DNA of 64,000 bases from Pseudomonadales bacterium (lineage in GTDB: Bacteria; Pseudomonadota; Gammaproteobacteria; Pseudomonadales; Azotimanducaceae), in contig JANQKS010000079.1 of the NCBI GenBank assembly GCA_028281005.1, forward strand, positions 40,024 to 104,023, in the 5' to 3' direction. Positions 50,408 to 58,791 of this stretch are shown here, piece by piece. The notes below the pieces were generated by a model. The model searched no databases. It saw only the letters and a program-made list of their open reading frames with translations, and was not told the DNA's origin. The first letter of the stretch is position 1; every line of letters starts with the position of its first letter. A program made the position numbers and the translations under genes.

Positions 50408-50424
50408 CGCACATTGCGTGCCAC
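50408..50424 (-). promoter_or_regulatory. Sigma-54 (-24/-12) promoter 2 of torF
   Basis: A second copy 21 nt upstream of the first reads, on the minus strand, GTGGCACGCAATGTGCG, again with GG and GC separated by 10 nt. The two boxes are imperfect 21-nt tandem repeats (50388-50430 region), so they look like a duplicated promoter element. Which one is used cannot be told. Confidence 0.5.
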
Positions 50425-50573
50425 ATCCTGCTCACGCTCTTCGGGTCGGCCTAGAAGCCGCGTGGTGCGCAGTTTGCCTAAAGGTTGATCGGGGGATTCG
50501 CACGACACGGAAGCAGGCGCTGCTTCAATTTGGGGCTAAAACGCGCCTTATTTAGTGCGGCGATAGCACTAAA

Positions 50574-50590
50574 TGCACAACTTTGGTGCA
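50574..50590. promoter_or_regulatory. NtrC-type binding site
   Basis: TGCACAACTTTGGTGCA fits the NtrC consensus (TGCAC - 7 nt - GTGCA) and lies between the divergent torF and guanidine promoters. Its centre is about 87 bp upstream of the predicted guanidine-operon start and about 206 bp upstream of the predicted torF start. An adjacent dyad TTAGTGC - 7 nt - GCACTAA (50552-50572) has the half-sites in opposite order. Confidence 0.65.
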
Positions 50591-50642
50591 CTTTTTCCGG
50601 GTGGATACCGCCGGAGTGTACCTTGACCACGAAATCTCGGGT

Positions 50643-50658
50643 TGGCACACCCCTTGCT
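50643..50658 (+). promoter_or_regulatory. Sigma-54 promoter of the guanidine operon
   Basis: TGGCACACCCCTTGCT matches the -24/-12 consensus TGGCACRNNNNTTGCW, with GG and GC separated by 10 nt. Transcription would begin near 50669, about 77 nt before the riboswitch. This indicates control by nitrogen limitation through NtrC in addition to guanidine sensing. Confidence 0.75.
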
Positions 50659-50745
50659 AGCTACGTGACAGGTACGAACTGTGTTCTGGCAGTTTACCGA
50701 CTGCAATTGAGCCGAAGATACATTTGGCAAGGTTTGCAAATAATG

Positions 50746-50870
50746 GATGGCTAGGGTTCCGGCTGCACGCAGTGTCTGGTCCGAGAGCCATCGACCTTGA
50801 TTATCGTTGCGCAACTACCAATGCGTCGCTGTGAGTGAAGGTTACACGGCGGGACAAAAGCCCGGGAGAT
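50746..50870 (+). ncRNA. Guanidine-I riboswitch (ykkC class)
   Basis: The conserved blocks of the ykkC riboswitch are all present in order: CTAGGGTTCCG near the 5' end, CTGGTCCGAGAGC in the middle, ACACGGCGGGACAAAAGCCCGGGAGA at the 3' end. GATGGCT pairs with AGCCATC to close the first helix, and ACCTT pairs with AAGGT around the second arm. It lies 76 nt before the substrate-binding protein start. Guanidine binding should switch on the downstream importer and degradation genes. Recognised by eye without covariance scoring, but the blocks are near-exact. Confidence 0.92.
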
Positions 50871-50889
50871 TTCGGTTTCTGTTGGAATG

Positions 50890-50909
50890 CCCATTGCTAA
50901 AACAATGGG
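50890..50909 (+). terminator. Hairpin of the riboswitch expression platform
   Basis: CCCATTG - CTAAAA - CAATGGG forms a 7-bp stem 20 nt after the riboswitch. It could be a transcription terminator or part of the expression platform, but no clear U tract follows (TAGTCGTTCTG), so the switching mechanism is not obvious. Confidence 0.4.
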
Positions 50910-50946
50910 TAGTCGTTCTGTAACAACGATAATTAGGAGCACGCGA

Positions 50947-52020
50947 ATGCGCGACCGACTTTATGAACTGATCAGACGGATGGGCAAAACAATCTGTCTG
51001 CTGAGTGTTTTGATTACTCCCATGTATAGCTTCAATGCGATGGCCGACGAGCGCGATTCGTTCCGCGTTTGCTGGTCCATCTATGTGGGATGGATGCCCT
51101 GGGGTTATGGCGACGAAGCGGGCATCGTCGAAAAGTGGGCGGATAAGTACGGCATCGAAATCGAAGTGGTGCAGATTAACGACTACGTCGAATCGATCAA
51201 CCAGTACACGGCCGGGGCGTTTGACGGCTGCACCATGACCAATATGGATGCGCTCACCATACCGTCCGCCGGCGGCGTGGACACCACCGCACTGGTGGTG
51301 GGCGACTTTTCCAACGGTAACGACGCGATCATTCTGAAAGGCAAAGAATCACTGGAAGACATCAAGGGCCAGCAAGTTAATCTGGTGGAACTCAGCGTAT
51401 CGCACTACTTACTGGCCCGGGCGTTGGACTCGGTCTCTATGACCGAAACCGATGTGCAAGTGGTCAACACGTCCGATGCGGACATGGTGGCCGCTTACAC
51501 CACCGATGACGTGACGAGCGTGGTAACGTGGAATCCGCTGGTTGCGGAAATTTTGGAAATGCCAGGCGCCAACAAAGTGTTTGATTCGGCGGCCATCCCG
51601 GGTGAGATCATCGATACCTTGATGGTCAATACGGAAACGTTAAACGCCAACCCCAAGTTTGGCAAAGCGCTGGTCGGCGCGTGGTACGAGATCATGGCGG
51701 CGATGTCCGATGACGCCGTGCGTGAATCCATGGGTAAAGCTTCAGGCACCGATCTGGCGGGTTACGACATGCAGCTTGCGTCCACTAATATGTTTTACAC
51801 ACCGGGTGCCGCGGTTGAATTTGTGAACAGCGATGCGTTGCTGAAAACCATGCAGTACGTGGCGGAGTTTTCCTTCGATCATGGCCTGCTGGGTGAAGGT
51901 GCGCCGGACGCGGGTTTCATCGGTATCGAAACACCCAGCGGCGTGTTTGGCGATGCGGGTAACGTCAAGCTGCGCTTCGACCCAAGCTACATGCAGATGG
52001 CGGCGGATGGCGAGCTCTAA
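50947..52020 (+). CDS. ABC transporter substrate-binding protein, urea/guanidine operon type
   Basis: A 357-residue periplasmic binding protein. MGKTICLLSVLITPMYSFNAM is the signal region, then FRVCWSIYVGWMPWGYGDEAGI begins the mature fold. GAFDGCTMTNMDALTIPSAG and VNLVELSVSHYLLARALD match the NitT/TauT-like proteins found in urea-carboxylase operons. The start at 50947 has AGGAG upstream; an ATG at 50887 lies in the leader hairpin. First gene after the guanidine-I riboswitch. It would bind guanidine or a related guanidinium compound. Confidence 0.88.
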   Translation: MRDRLYELIRRMGKTICLLSVLITPMYSFNAMADERDSFRVCWSIYVGWMPWGYGDEAGIVEKWADKYGIEIEVVQINDYVESINQYTAGAFDGCTMTNMDALTIPSAGGVDTTALVVGDFSNGNDAIILKGKESLEDIKGQQVNLVELSVSHYLLARALDSVSMTETDVQVVNTSDADMVAAYTTDDVTSVVTWNPLVAEILEMPGANKVFDSAAIPGEIIDTLMVNTETLNANPKFGKALVGAWYEIMAAMSDDAVRESMGKASGTDLAGYDMQLASTNMFYTPGAAVEFVNSDALLKTMQYVAEFSFDHGLLGEGAPDAGFIGIETPSGVFGDAGNVKLRFDPSYMQMAADGEL

Positions 52021-52037
52021 GCCGGAAGCACGCTGTC

Positions 52038-52856
52038 ATGTCCAGAAGGTGGGTTAATGCGCATCCTGGCCGAGCGCTGAAGGTTGCGTTGGGTCTGCTG
52101 CCTTTCGCGTGTCTGCTGCTCCTGTATCAGGTGCAGTCAGACGCACGCAAGGCCGAGAACCCAAACGATAAACTCTTGCCGAGCTTCACGGAGATGCAGG
52201 CCGCCATAGATCGGATGGCCTTCACCCCGAGCAAACGCACGGGTGAATACCTGATGTGGCGAGATACGAGTAGCAGCTTAACAAGGCTCGTCACGGGGAT
52301 CGCTATCGCTGCTTTGCTGGGCCTGACGTTTGGTTTGTTGGCGGCTGCATTGCCGATGGCGGACGCATTCAGCATGCCCTTGGTGACGGCCATCTCCCTT
52401 ATTCCACCGATGGCGGTGTTGCCGATTCTTTTTATCGTGTTTGGTTTGGGGGAGTTATCCAAGGTGGTCTTGATTGTTGTGGGGATAGCGCCGTTTATCA
52501 TCCGCGAGATTTATCTGCGCACCAAAGAAATCCCCGTGGAGCAGCTGATCAAAGCCCAAACCCTGGGTGCTAATTCTGCTCAGGTGGTGGCGCGCGTGTT
52601 GTTACCGCAGGTAGCCCCGCGTCTCATCGGTGCTGTGCGCCTGAGTCTCGGTGCCGCTTGGCTGTTTTTGATTGCTGCGGAGGCCATTGCCTCCACCGAC
52701 GGTCTGGGCTACCGGATTTTCCTGGTGCGGCGGTACCTTTCCATGGATGTGATCTTGCCTTATGTCGTGTGGATCACCCTGTTGGCGTTTTTGCTGGACC
52801 GGGGGCTGATCATACTGAGCCGCCGGTTTTTCCCTTGGTATCACACCAATGACTAA
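52038..52856 (+). CDS. ABC transporter permease
   Basis: A 272-residue inner membrane permease with about six hydrophobic segments. The EAA-like loop reads VEQLIKAQTLGANSAQVVARVLLPQVAPRLIG, which contacts the ATPase. RLVTGIAIAALLGLTFGLLAAALP and AVLPILFIVFGLGELSKVVLIV are NitT/TauT-type permease segments. It follows the binding protein by 17 nt and overlaps the ATPase gene by 8 nt. Part of a single importer with genes on either side. Confidence 0.9.
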   Translation: MSRRWVNAHPGRALKVALGLLPFACLLLLYQVQSDARKAENPNDKLLPSFTEMQAAIDRMAFTPSKRTGEYLMWRDTSSSLTRLVTGIAIAALLGLTFGLLAAALPMADAFSMPLVTAISLIPPMAVLPILFIVFGLGELSKVVLIVVGIAPFIIREIYLRTKEIPVEQLIKAQTLGANSAQVVARVLLPQVAPRLIGAVRLSLGAAWLFLIAAEAIASTDGLGYRIFLVRRYLSMDVILPYVVWITLLAFLLDRGLIILSRRFFPWYHTND

Positions 52857-53760
52857 AGCCCAGACGGACGTACTGCCGGAATCAATGCTGGAAGCAATGC
52901 CAGAAGCAAGGCCGGATGCAACGCAGGGCCAAGCGGACGCTGCACAGTTCATCGAGTTGGACCGCCTAAGTAAATCTTACGGCGACAACCACGTCTTGGA
53001 AGAGCTGTCCACCTCGGTGGCGCGCAACGAATTTGTGACCCTGGTCGGCACTTCCGGCTGCGGTAAAAGTACGTTCTTAAAGATATTGTTGGGCATAGAA
53101 ACGAGCACCTCGGGGCAGCTACGCATTGAAGGGGTGCCAGTACACCCCGAGCCCAGCCCGGATCGCGGGATCGTTTTTCAAAGGTATTCTGTGTTTCCGC
53201 ATCTCAACGTGCGACAAAACGTGGCGCTTGGGCGTGAGTTTGATCGCACACGTATCTTCGGGCGCCAATTCGGTGCGGCACGGCGCGAAACCCTGGCGGA
53301 GGCGGATCACTGGCTTGAAGCAGTGGGTTTGATTGCATCGGCGGAAAAATACCCGCATGAACTGTCCGGCGGCATGCAGCAGCGCTTGGCACTGGCGCAG
53401 GCGCTGCTCAAACAGCCCCAGGTGTTATTACTGGATGAACCCTTTGGCGCGCTAGATCCCGGCATCCGCAAAGATATGTATGAACTGGTGCTGCGGCTCT
53501 GGTCGGGCCACAAGCTGACTGTTTTTATGGTCACCCACGATTTATCCGAAGGCTTTTATTTAGGTACACGGCTGTGGGTGTTCGATAAGATTCGTCATGA
53601 CCCGCATGCACCACAGCTGTATGGCAGCACAATCACCTACGATTTACCGGTGCACGTCGCAGACAGCGAACGCCAGCGCATAGCTGATGAAGTTGCAGAG
53701 CAGCAGCATGAAGCGGGTGAGGTGGATGAGGTGGGTAAAGAGGAGCACGCACATGCCTGA
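52849..53760 (+). CDS. ABC transporter ATP-binding protein
   Basis: A 303-residue ATPase. Walker A is VGTSGCGKSTFLKILLG, the signature ELSGGMQQRLALAQALLK and Walker B LLLDEPFGALDPGIRKDM, with the switch His in MVTHDLSEGF. An unusual N-terminus carries four 4-residue units PESM-LEAM-PEAR-PDAT, encoded by a fourfold 12-bp repeat at 52876-52923. The C-terminal tail is rich in Glu and His. It overlaps the first DUF1989 gene (ATGCCTGA). Energises the guanidine-type importer. Confidence 0.92.
   Translation: MTKAQTDVLPESMLEAMPEARPDATQGQADAAQFIELDRLSKSYGDNHVLEELSTSVARNEFVTLVGTSGCGKSTFLKILLGIETSTSGQLRIEGVPVHPEPSPDRGIVFQRYSVFPHLNVRQNVALGREFDRTRIFGRQFGAARRETLAEADHWLEAVGLIASAEKYPHELSGGMQQRLALAQALLKQPQVLLLDEPFGALDPGIRKDMYELVLRLWSGHKLTVFMVTHDLSEGFYLGTRLWVFDKIRHDPHAPQLYGSTITYDLPVHVADSERQRIADEVAEQQHEAGEVDEVGKEEHAHA
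52876..52923 (+). repeat. Four 12-bp coding repeats in the ATPase gene
   Basis: Units ccggaatcaatg, ctggaagcaatg, ccagaagcaagg and ccggatgcaacg encode PESM, LEAM, PEAR and PDAT. The count is a multiple of three, so unit gain or loss would keep the frame. They precede the ATPase core. Confidence 0.65.
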
Positions 53761-54481
53761 CAATGCGATGTTTTACCAAACGCAGATCAGCGGCGGCCAC
53801 CATTGGTCGTTCTTCGCACGGCGCGGTAATGCCATGGCTCTGCGTGACATACGCGGTGGCGCGAATGTGGGCATGCTGTTTTATAACCCAGAGCTTAGGA
53901 ACGAAAAGTACAACGCGCCGGACACGTTGAAGTGCCAGCACACTTTCCAATTGACCGCCGGGCATTGTCTTTACTCCGACATGGGGCGCATTTTTTGCTC
54001 CATTGTCGCCGACAGTTTTGGCGCCCACGATACGGTGTGCGGCAACAGCACCGCGCAAATCGTGGCTGAACGCTGGCAGCCGCGCAGCTATCAGACGCAG
54101 AGCAACGCCTGGACACAAAATGGCCACGACAGTTTTCTCACTGAGCTGGCCAAGTACGATTTAAACGTACGTCACATGGCAGCCAACGTGAACTGGTTTA
54201 GCCATGTGGTGGTGGATGACGAAGGCGCCATGTCGCTTAAGCAAACCCCCTCGCAAGATAAAGAAGTGACCTTACGTTTCGAGATGGACACCATCGTGGT
54301 GCTGCACACCTGCCCCCATCCCATGGATACGAGTCCAACTTATCCTGAAACTGAGGTGCAAATTGTGCTGGCCAAAGCCGATCCGGTGCAGCCGGACGAT
54401 TTGTGTCTGAATCACTGTGATGAGAACCGCCGCGGCTTTCGCAACAATGCACTGTTTCACATGGAGCCATTTTATGATTAA
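53753..54481 (+). CDS. DUF1989 protein (urea carboxylase-associated, carboxyguanidine deiminase type), first copy
   Basis: A 242-residue DUF1989 protein of the group formerly called urea-amidolyase-associated. ISGGHHWSFFARRGNAMALRDIRGGANVGMLFYN is the N-terminal signature, and FCSIVADSFGAHDTVCGNS the metal or active-site region. Two such proteins form the carboxyguanidine deiminase in guanidine-degrading bacteria, converting carboxyguanidine to allophanate. The start at 53753 overlaps the ATPase stop; an in-frame ATG at 53687 lies inside the ATPase gene. It overlaps the second copy by 8 nt. Confidence 0.87.
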   Translation: MPDNAMFYQTQISGGHHWSFFARRGNAMALRDIRGGANVGMLFYNPELRNEKYNAPDTLKCQHTFQLTAGHCLYSDMGRIFCSIVADSFGAHDTVCGNSTAQIVAERWQPRSYQTQSNAWTQNGHDSFLTELAKYDLNVRHMAANVNWFSHVVVDDEGAMSLKQTPSQDKEVTLRFEMDTIVVLHTCPHPMDTSPTYPETEVQIVLAKADPVQPDDLCLNHCDENRRGFRNNALFHMEPFYD

Positions 54482-55115
54482 GCAAAGCGAACTGGACGCA
54501 CAGAATGCCGCCTTCAGCGCATCGGTGGACGCGGGCGACTATTTCCTGCGTGTGGTGCCTGAAGGGGGCTTTGTACGCATCGTTGACCTGGAAGGCAACC
54601 AAGCGGCGGATACGCTGTTTTACAGCGCGGCGGATCCGGCGGAGCGTTACTGCGCCATGAATACGTTGCGCGCCCAGGGCAACGTCTATCTCACCGCCGG
54701 TTCCACTTTAAAGACCAACCTGGACCGTGATCTTTTGACCATCGTGGCCGACACGTGTGGTCGTCATGACACGTTGGGCGGGGCTTGCTCTACCGAATCC
54801 AATACGGTGCGTTATGACTTGGAAAAGCGCACCATGCATGCCTGCCGAGACAGCTGGATGCTGGCCATCCAAGAGCAGCCGGAGCTGGGTTTAGGCAAAG
54901 ATGACATCACCCACAACATCAACTTCTTCATGAACGTGCCGATCACTCCGGCGGGGGAATTGACCTTCGCAGACGGCATTTCAGCACCGGGCAAATATGT
55001 CGAACTGCAAGCGCACATGGACACGATCGTGCTGATCTCAAATTGTCCGCAGCTTAACAACCCATGCAACGGCTATAACCCAACACCGATCGAAGTGTTG
55101 GTCTGGGACAAATAA
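54474..55115 (+). CDS. DUF1989 protein, second copy
   Basis: A 213-residue DUF1989 protein related to the preceding one. DAGDYFLRVVPEGGFVRIVDLEGNQAADTLFYSAADPAERY and TIVADTCGRHDTLGGACSTESN are its core motifs. KNMPITPAGELTF-like text (here NVPITPAGELTFADG) follows. The two copies probably form a heteromeric carboxyguanidine deiminase. ATG 54474 overlaps the previous stop. A gap of 61 nt precedes the carboxylase gene. Confidence 0.87.
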   Translation: MIKQSELDAQNAAFSASVDAGDYFLRVVPEGGFVRIVDLEGNQAADTLFYSAADPAERYCAMNTLRAQGNVYLTAGSTLKTNLDRDLLTIVADTCGRHDTLGGACSTESNTVRYDLEKRTMHACRDSWMLAIQEQPELGLGKDDITHNINFFMNVPITPAGELTFADGISAPGKYVELQAHMDTIVLISNCPQLNNPCNGYNPTPIEVLVWDK

Positions 55116-55176
55116 ACCAACCCGCGGGGACGACCCTGCGGGCATCCATCGACGTGGGACGGCCCACCAACGAGTT

Positions 55177-58100
55177 ATGTTTGACACCATCTTAGTGGCC
55201 AATCGGGGGGTGATCGCTGGGCGCATCATCCGCACCTTAAACGCGATGAACATCCGATCCATCGCGGTCTATCATCAAGAAGACTTTCAAGCGGACTATG
55301 TTCGCGCAGCCACGCAGGCCGTTTGCCTGGGTGATGGCAGCGTGGCGGATACCTATCTAAACGCCGGGTTGATTTTGCAAATTGCCGAAGTACAGGGTGC
55401 GCAGGCGATTCATCCCGGCTACGGCTTTTTGAGTGAAAACGTCGCGTTTGCTCAGGCATGTGAAGCGCAAGGCATCGCCTTCATTGGTCCAACCCCAGAG
55501 CAAATCGAAGGGTTTGGGCTCAAACATGAAGCGCGTCGCCTGGCGGAAGCGGCCGGGGTGCCTTGCATTCCCGGCTCTCCCTTGTTGAACAACTTAAGTG
55601 AGGCGCAAATCTGGGCAACTGAGCTCGGCTTTCCGGTGATGCTCAAAAGTACCGCAGGTGGTGGCGGTATTGGTATGCAGGTGTGCCATGCAGCGGATGA
55701 ACTCGAGTCCGCGTGGGACACGGTACGCCAGTTGGGTGAGAGCTTTTTCGCCAACGCCGGAGTCTTCGTGGAAAAGTATGTGGATCACGCGCGTCACATT
55801 GAGATACAGGCTTTTGGCGACGGCGCAGGCACCGTCGTCACCCTCGGTGAGCGAGATTGCTCAGCCCAGCGGCGTAATCAAAAAGTCATTGAAGAAACAC
55901 CCGCGCCTAATCTACGCGACAGCATCCGCGACGAGATGGCCGCCACGGCTGAGCGCTTGCTGACGCAGGTGAACTACCGAAACGCCGGCACTGTTGAGTT
56001 TATCTACGACACCGACACCGAGGCGTTTTACTTTCTAGAGGTGAATACCCGGCTGCAGGTTGAACACGGCGTTACCGAAGAGGTATGGGGTGTGGATCTG
56101 GTGGAATGCATGGTGCGGCAGACAGCGGGCGCAATGACACCGCTGCAAGCCTGGCGCGAGACGTTGCGCCCACAAGGCCATGCCATTCAGGTGCGGGTCT
56201 ACGCCGAAGACCCGGGGCGGGATTTTTTACCCTCTCCTGGCTTGATCAGCGATCTGCACTGGCCGCAAGGGCACGGGTTGCGCCTGGAGACTTGGGCCGC
56301 GGCGGGCTGCACGGTGCCGGCGTTGTTTGATCCGATGATCGCCAAGGTCATCCAGCGGGCAGAAGATCGGGACACTTGCCTGGCTGAGCTTACACAGCAC
56401 CTCGAACAAGCCCACATCTACGGCGTGGAAACCAACATTGATTACGCGGCGAGCGTGTTGACCGCACCGTTGTTTCAAAGCGGTGCGCTGCTGACCCGCT
56501 CACTTGCCGATCATGCCTTTGCACCCGCGGTGATCAAGGTGCTCAGCCCAGGTACACAAACCACGGTACAGGACGGCGGCCGTCCGGGTTATTGGCATGT
56601 GGGTGTACCGCCCTCGGGCCCCATGGACCGTGCCAGTTTTGAACTGGCCAACCAATTGGTGGGGAATGTCGCCTCCGCCGCGGCGCTGGAAATCACCGTG
56701 ACCGGGCCCACGCTCAAGATAGAGGTGGATACGGTTATCGCCATTGTTGGAGCGGATATTGAAGCGCAGCTGGATGGTGAAGCCGTGCCGCTGTGGGCGC
56801 CGGTATCCATACACGCGGGGCAGACGCTCAGCCTCGGTAAAATCCACGGTTTCGGCGCGCGCTGTTACCTGGCGTTTGCCCAGGGGATCGATTGCCCGAG
56901 TGTTTTAGGTTCCCAATCGACCTTTGTTCTGGGCCAGTTTGGCGGCCATGTCGGCCGCGCACTGCGCACGGGAGACGTGCTGCGTCTGCAATCCGGACAA
57001 GGGGCACATACCGAAGCGGGACTGGACGATGCGCTCGTGCGTCACGCCGAAGTGTTTAAAGCCGCACAAGAAACCGACACCTGGACACTGCAGGTGGTCT
57101 ACGGCCCGCATGGTGCTCCGGAGTACTTCGATGCGGACTTTATAGACACGTTTTTCGACGCCCGCTGGGAGGTGCATTACAACTCCAGTCGCACGGGTAT
57201 ACGCTTGTTAGGGCCGCAGCCCAAGTGGACAAGAGACACTGGCGGTGAAGCGGGCTTACACCCCTCCAATATACACGACAACGCTTATGCCTTTGGCAGC
57301 GTGGACTTTACCGGCGATATGCCGGTGATCCTGGGCCCGGACGGCCCGTCCCTGGGTGGATTTGTTTGCCCGGCTACGGTGGTGCATGCTGACTTGTGGA
57401 AGCTCGGGCAACTTAAGGCCGGTGTCGGTGTGCGTTTCCAGCCGGTAGCCGCAGAGCAATCTGAGCGGGAAGCGAATCAGTCGCACCCGCCCGCGTCACC
57501 CATTGTTCTGCATACGCGGCTGGAACAGGATGATGTGGTGGTACGGCTGGCAGGTGATCACTTCGTGTTGATTGAGCTTGGGCCGATGGAGTTGGACATT
57601 GCGCGCCGATTACGCGTGCAACGTCTGCTGTTGTGGCTGCAGACCCACCCATTGGATGGCATGCAAGAGCTCACACCCGGCGTACGTTCGCTGCAAGTGC
57701 ACTATGACCCGGGTAAGTTACCGTTGAATCGGCTGTTGCAGCATGTCGAGCAAGCCTGCGATGAATGCCAACAAGATGAACATGCGGTGGTACCCAGCCG
57801 CATTGTGCACCTGCCGCTGTCCTGGGACGACGACGTGTGTCAGCAAGCGGCTGACCGCTACACCCAGTCCGTGTGGCCCGGCGCGCCTTGGTGTCCGAGC
57901 AACCTGGAGTTCATCCGGCGCATCAACGGGCTTGAATCCATCGACGACGTGAAGCGCATCATTTTTGATGCCTCTTATCTAGTGCTTGGATTAGGCGATG
58001 TGTACCTGGGTGCACCATTGGCAACACCGTTGAACCCCTGCCACCGCCTGGTGACGACCAAATACAATCCGGCGCGCACCTGGACGGCGGAAAACTCGGT

Positions 58101-58791
58101 GGGTATAGGCGGTGCCTATCTGTGTATTTACGGCATGGAAGGCCCGGGAGGTTATCAACTATTCGGCCGTACCGTGCAGATGTGGAATCGATACCGCCAA
58201 ACCCCAGAGTTTCAACAACCCTGGCTGCTGCGCTTTTTTGACCAGATTCGCTTTTTTGAAGTGCCGGCCGAAGAATTACTCGACATTCGCCAACAGTTTG
58301 AATTAGGCATGTATCCCCTGCGCATTGAAGAAACGCAGTTTGATCTCGCGGAGTATCAAGCCGGTCTGGTTCGTGACGGTGCTGAGATCCAGACATTTTC
58401 CCAGCGAAGAGGTGCTGCCTTTCAAGCAGAAATGCAGCGCTGGCGCGCCACAGGCGACGATGTCTTTCAGGAGAATCATGAGGCTGCGGCCGATACCGCC
58501 ACGGAGCTTGCTGATGGCCAACTCCCGGTTGACAGCAACATAGACGGTTCCGTTTGGGAGCTTGTTGTTCAAGAAGGGGACGTCGTTGAGCTAGGTCAAA
58601 CGGTGTGCCTGGTGGAGTCGATGAAGATGGAGGTCCCGGTTACCGCACCCGCGGCGGGTAAGGTAGTGGAGATTTTTGTCAGCAAAGGTGCATCGGTACG
58701 TGCGGGTCAAACGCTCATGGCCATCGAAGAGGTTACGAATTCAGAAATAGCAGCAGATGCAGCAGCCGCGGCGCAAGAGGCACGGTCATGA
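55177..58791 (+). CDS. Biotin-dependent carboxylase of the urea/guanidine carboxylase family
   Basis: A 1204-residue multidomain ligase. Biotin carboxylase occupies about residues 1-450 (ILVANRGVIAGRIIRTLNAM, GGGGIGMQVCHAADEL-type ATP loop, EVNTRLQVEHGVTEEVWGVDLVE). Then come the AHS2 and AHS1 carboxyltransferase domains (KVLSPGTQTTVQDGGRPGYW; later IRRINGLESIDDVKRI). The biotin carrier is at the C-terminus (CLVESMKMEVPVTAPAA, with the biotinylated Lys). The riboswitch and DUF1989 genes argue for guanidine, not urea, as the preferred substrate. It overlaps atzF by 4 nt (ATGA). Confidence 0.9.
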   Translation: MFDTILVANRGVIAGRIIRTLNAMNIRSIAVYHQEDFQADYVRAATQAVCLGDGSVADTYLNAGLILQIAEVQGAQAIHPGYGFLSENVAFAQACEAQGIAFIGPTPEQIEGFGLKHEARRLAEAAGVPCIPGSPLLNNLSEAQIWATELGFPVMLKSTAGGGGIGMQVCHAADELESAWDTVRQLGESFFANAGVFVEKYVDHARHIEIQAFGDGAGTVVTLGERDCSAQRRNQKVIEETPAPNLRDSIRDEMAATAERLLTQVNYRNAGTVEFIYDTDTEAFYFLEVNTRLQVEHGVTEEVWGVDLVECMVRQTAGAMTPLQAWRETLRPQGHAIQVRVYAEDPGRDFLPSPGLISDLHWPQGHGLRLETWAAAGCTVPALFDPMIAKVIQRAEDRDTCLAELTQHLEQAHIYGVETNIDYAASVLTAPLFQSGALLTRSLADHAFAPAVIKVLSPGTQTTVQDGGRPGYWHVGVPPSGPMDRASFELANQLVGNVASAAALEITVTGPTLKIEVDTVIAIVGADIEAQLDGEAVPLWAPVSIHAGQTLSLGKIHGFGARCYLAFAQGIDCPSVLGSQSTFVLGQFGGHVGRALRTGDVLRLQSGQGAHTEAGLDDALVRHAEVFKAAQETDTWTLQVVYGPHGAPEYFDADFIDTFFDARWEVHYNSSRTGIRLLGPQPKWTRDTGGEAGLHPSNIHDNAYAFGSVDFTGDMPVILGPDGPSLGGFVCPATVVHADLWKLGQLKAGVGVRFQPVAAEQSEREANQSHPPASPIVLHTRLEQDDVVVRLAGDHFVLIELGPMELDIARRLRVQRLLLWLQTHPLDGMQELTPGVRSLQVHYDPGKLPLNRLLQHVEQACDECQQDEHAVVPSRIVHLPLSWDDDVCQQAADRYTQSVWPGAPWCPSNLEFIRRINGLESIDDVKRIIFDASYLVLGLGDVYLGAPLATPLNPCHRLVTTKYNPARTWTAENSVGIGGAYLCIYGMEGPGGYQLFGRTVQMWNRYRQTPEFQQPWLLRFFDQIRFFEVPAEELLDIRQQFELGMYPLRIEETQFDLAEYQAGLVRDGAEIQTFSQRRGAAFQAEMQRWRATGDDVFQENHEAAADTATELADGQLPVDSNIDGSVWELVVQEGDVVELGQTVCLVESMKMEVPVTAPAAGKVVEIFVSKGASVRAGQTLMAIEEVTNSEIAADAAAAAQEARS

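Noticed and set aside
50552..50572. TTAGTGC - 7 nt - GCACTAA as a second NtrC site
   Set aside because: Its half-sites are in the reverse order (GTGC...GCAC) relative to the NtrC consensus, so it is more likely another regulator's dyad or chance.
55177..58791. Naming the carboxylase urea carboxylase
   Set aside because: The guanidine-I riboswitch and the two DUF1989 genes point to guanidine; substrate cannot be fixed by sequence alone, so no gene symbol was given.
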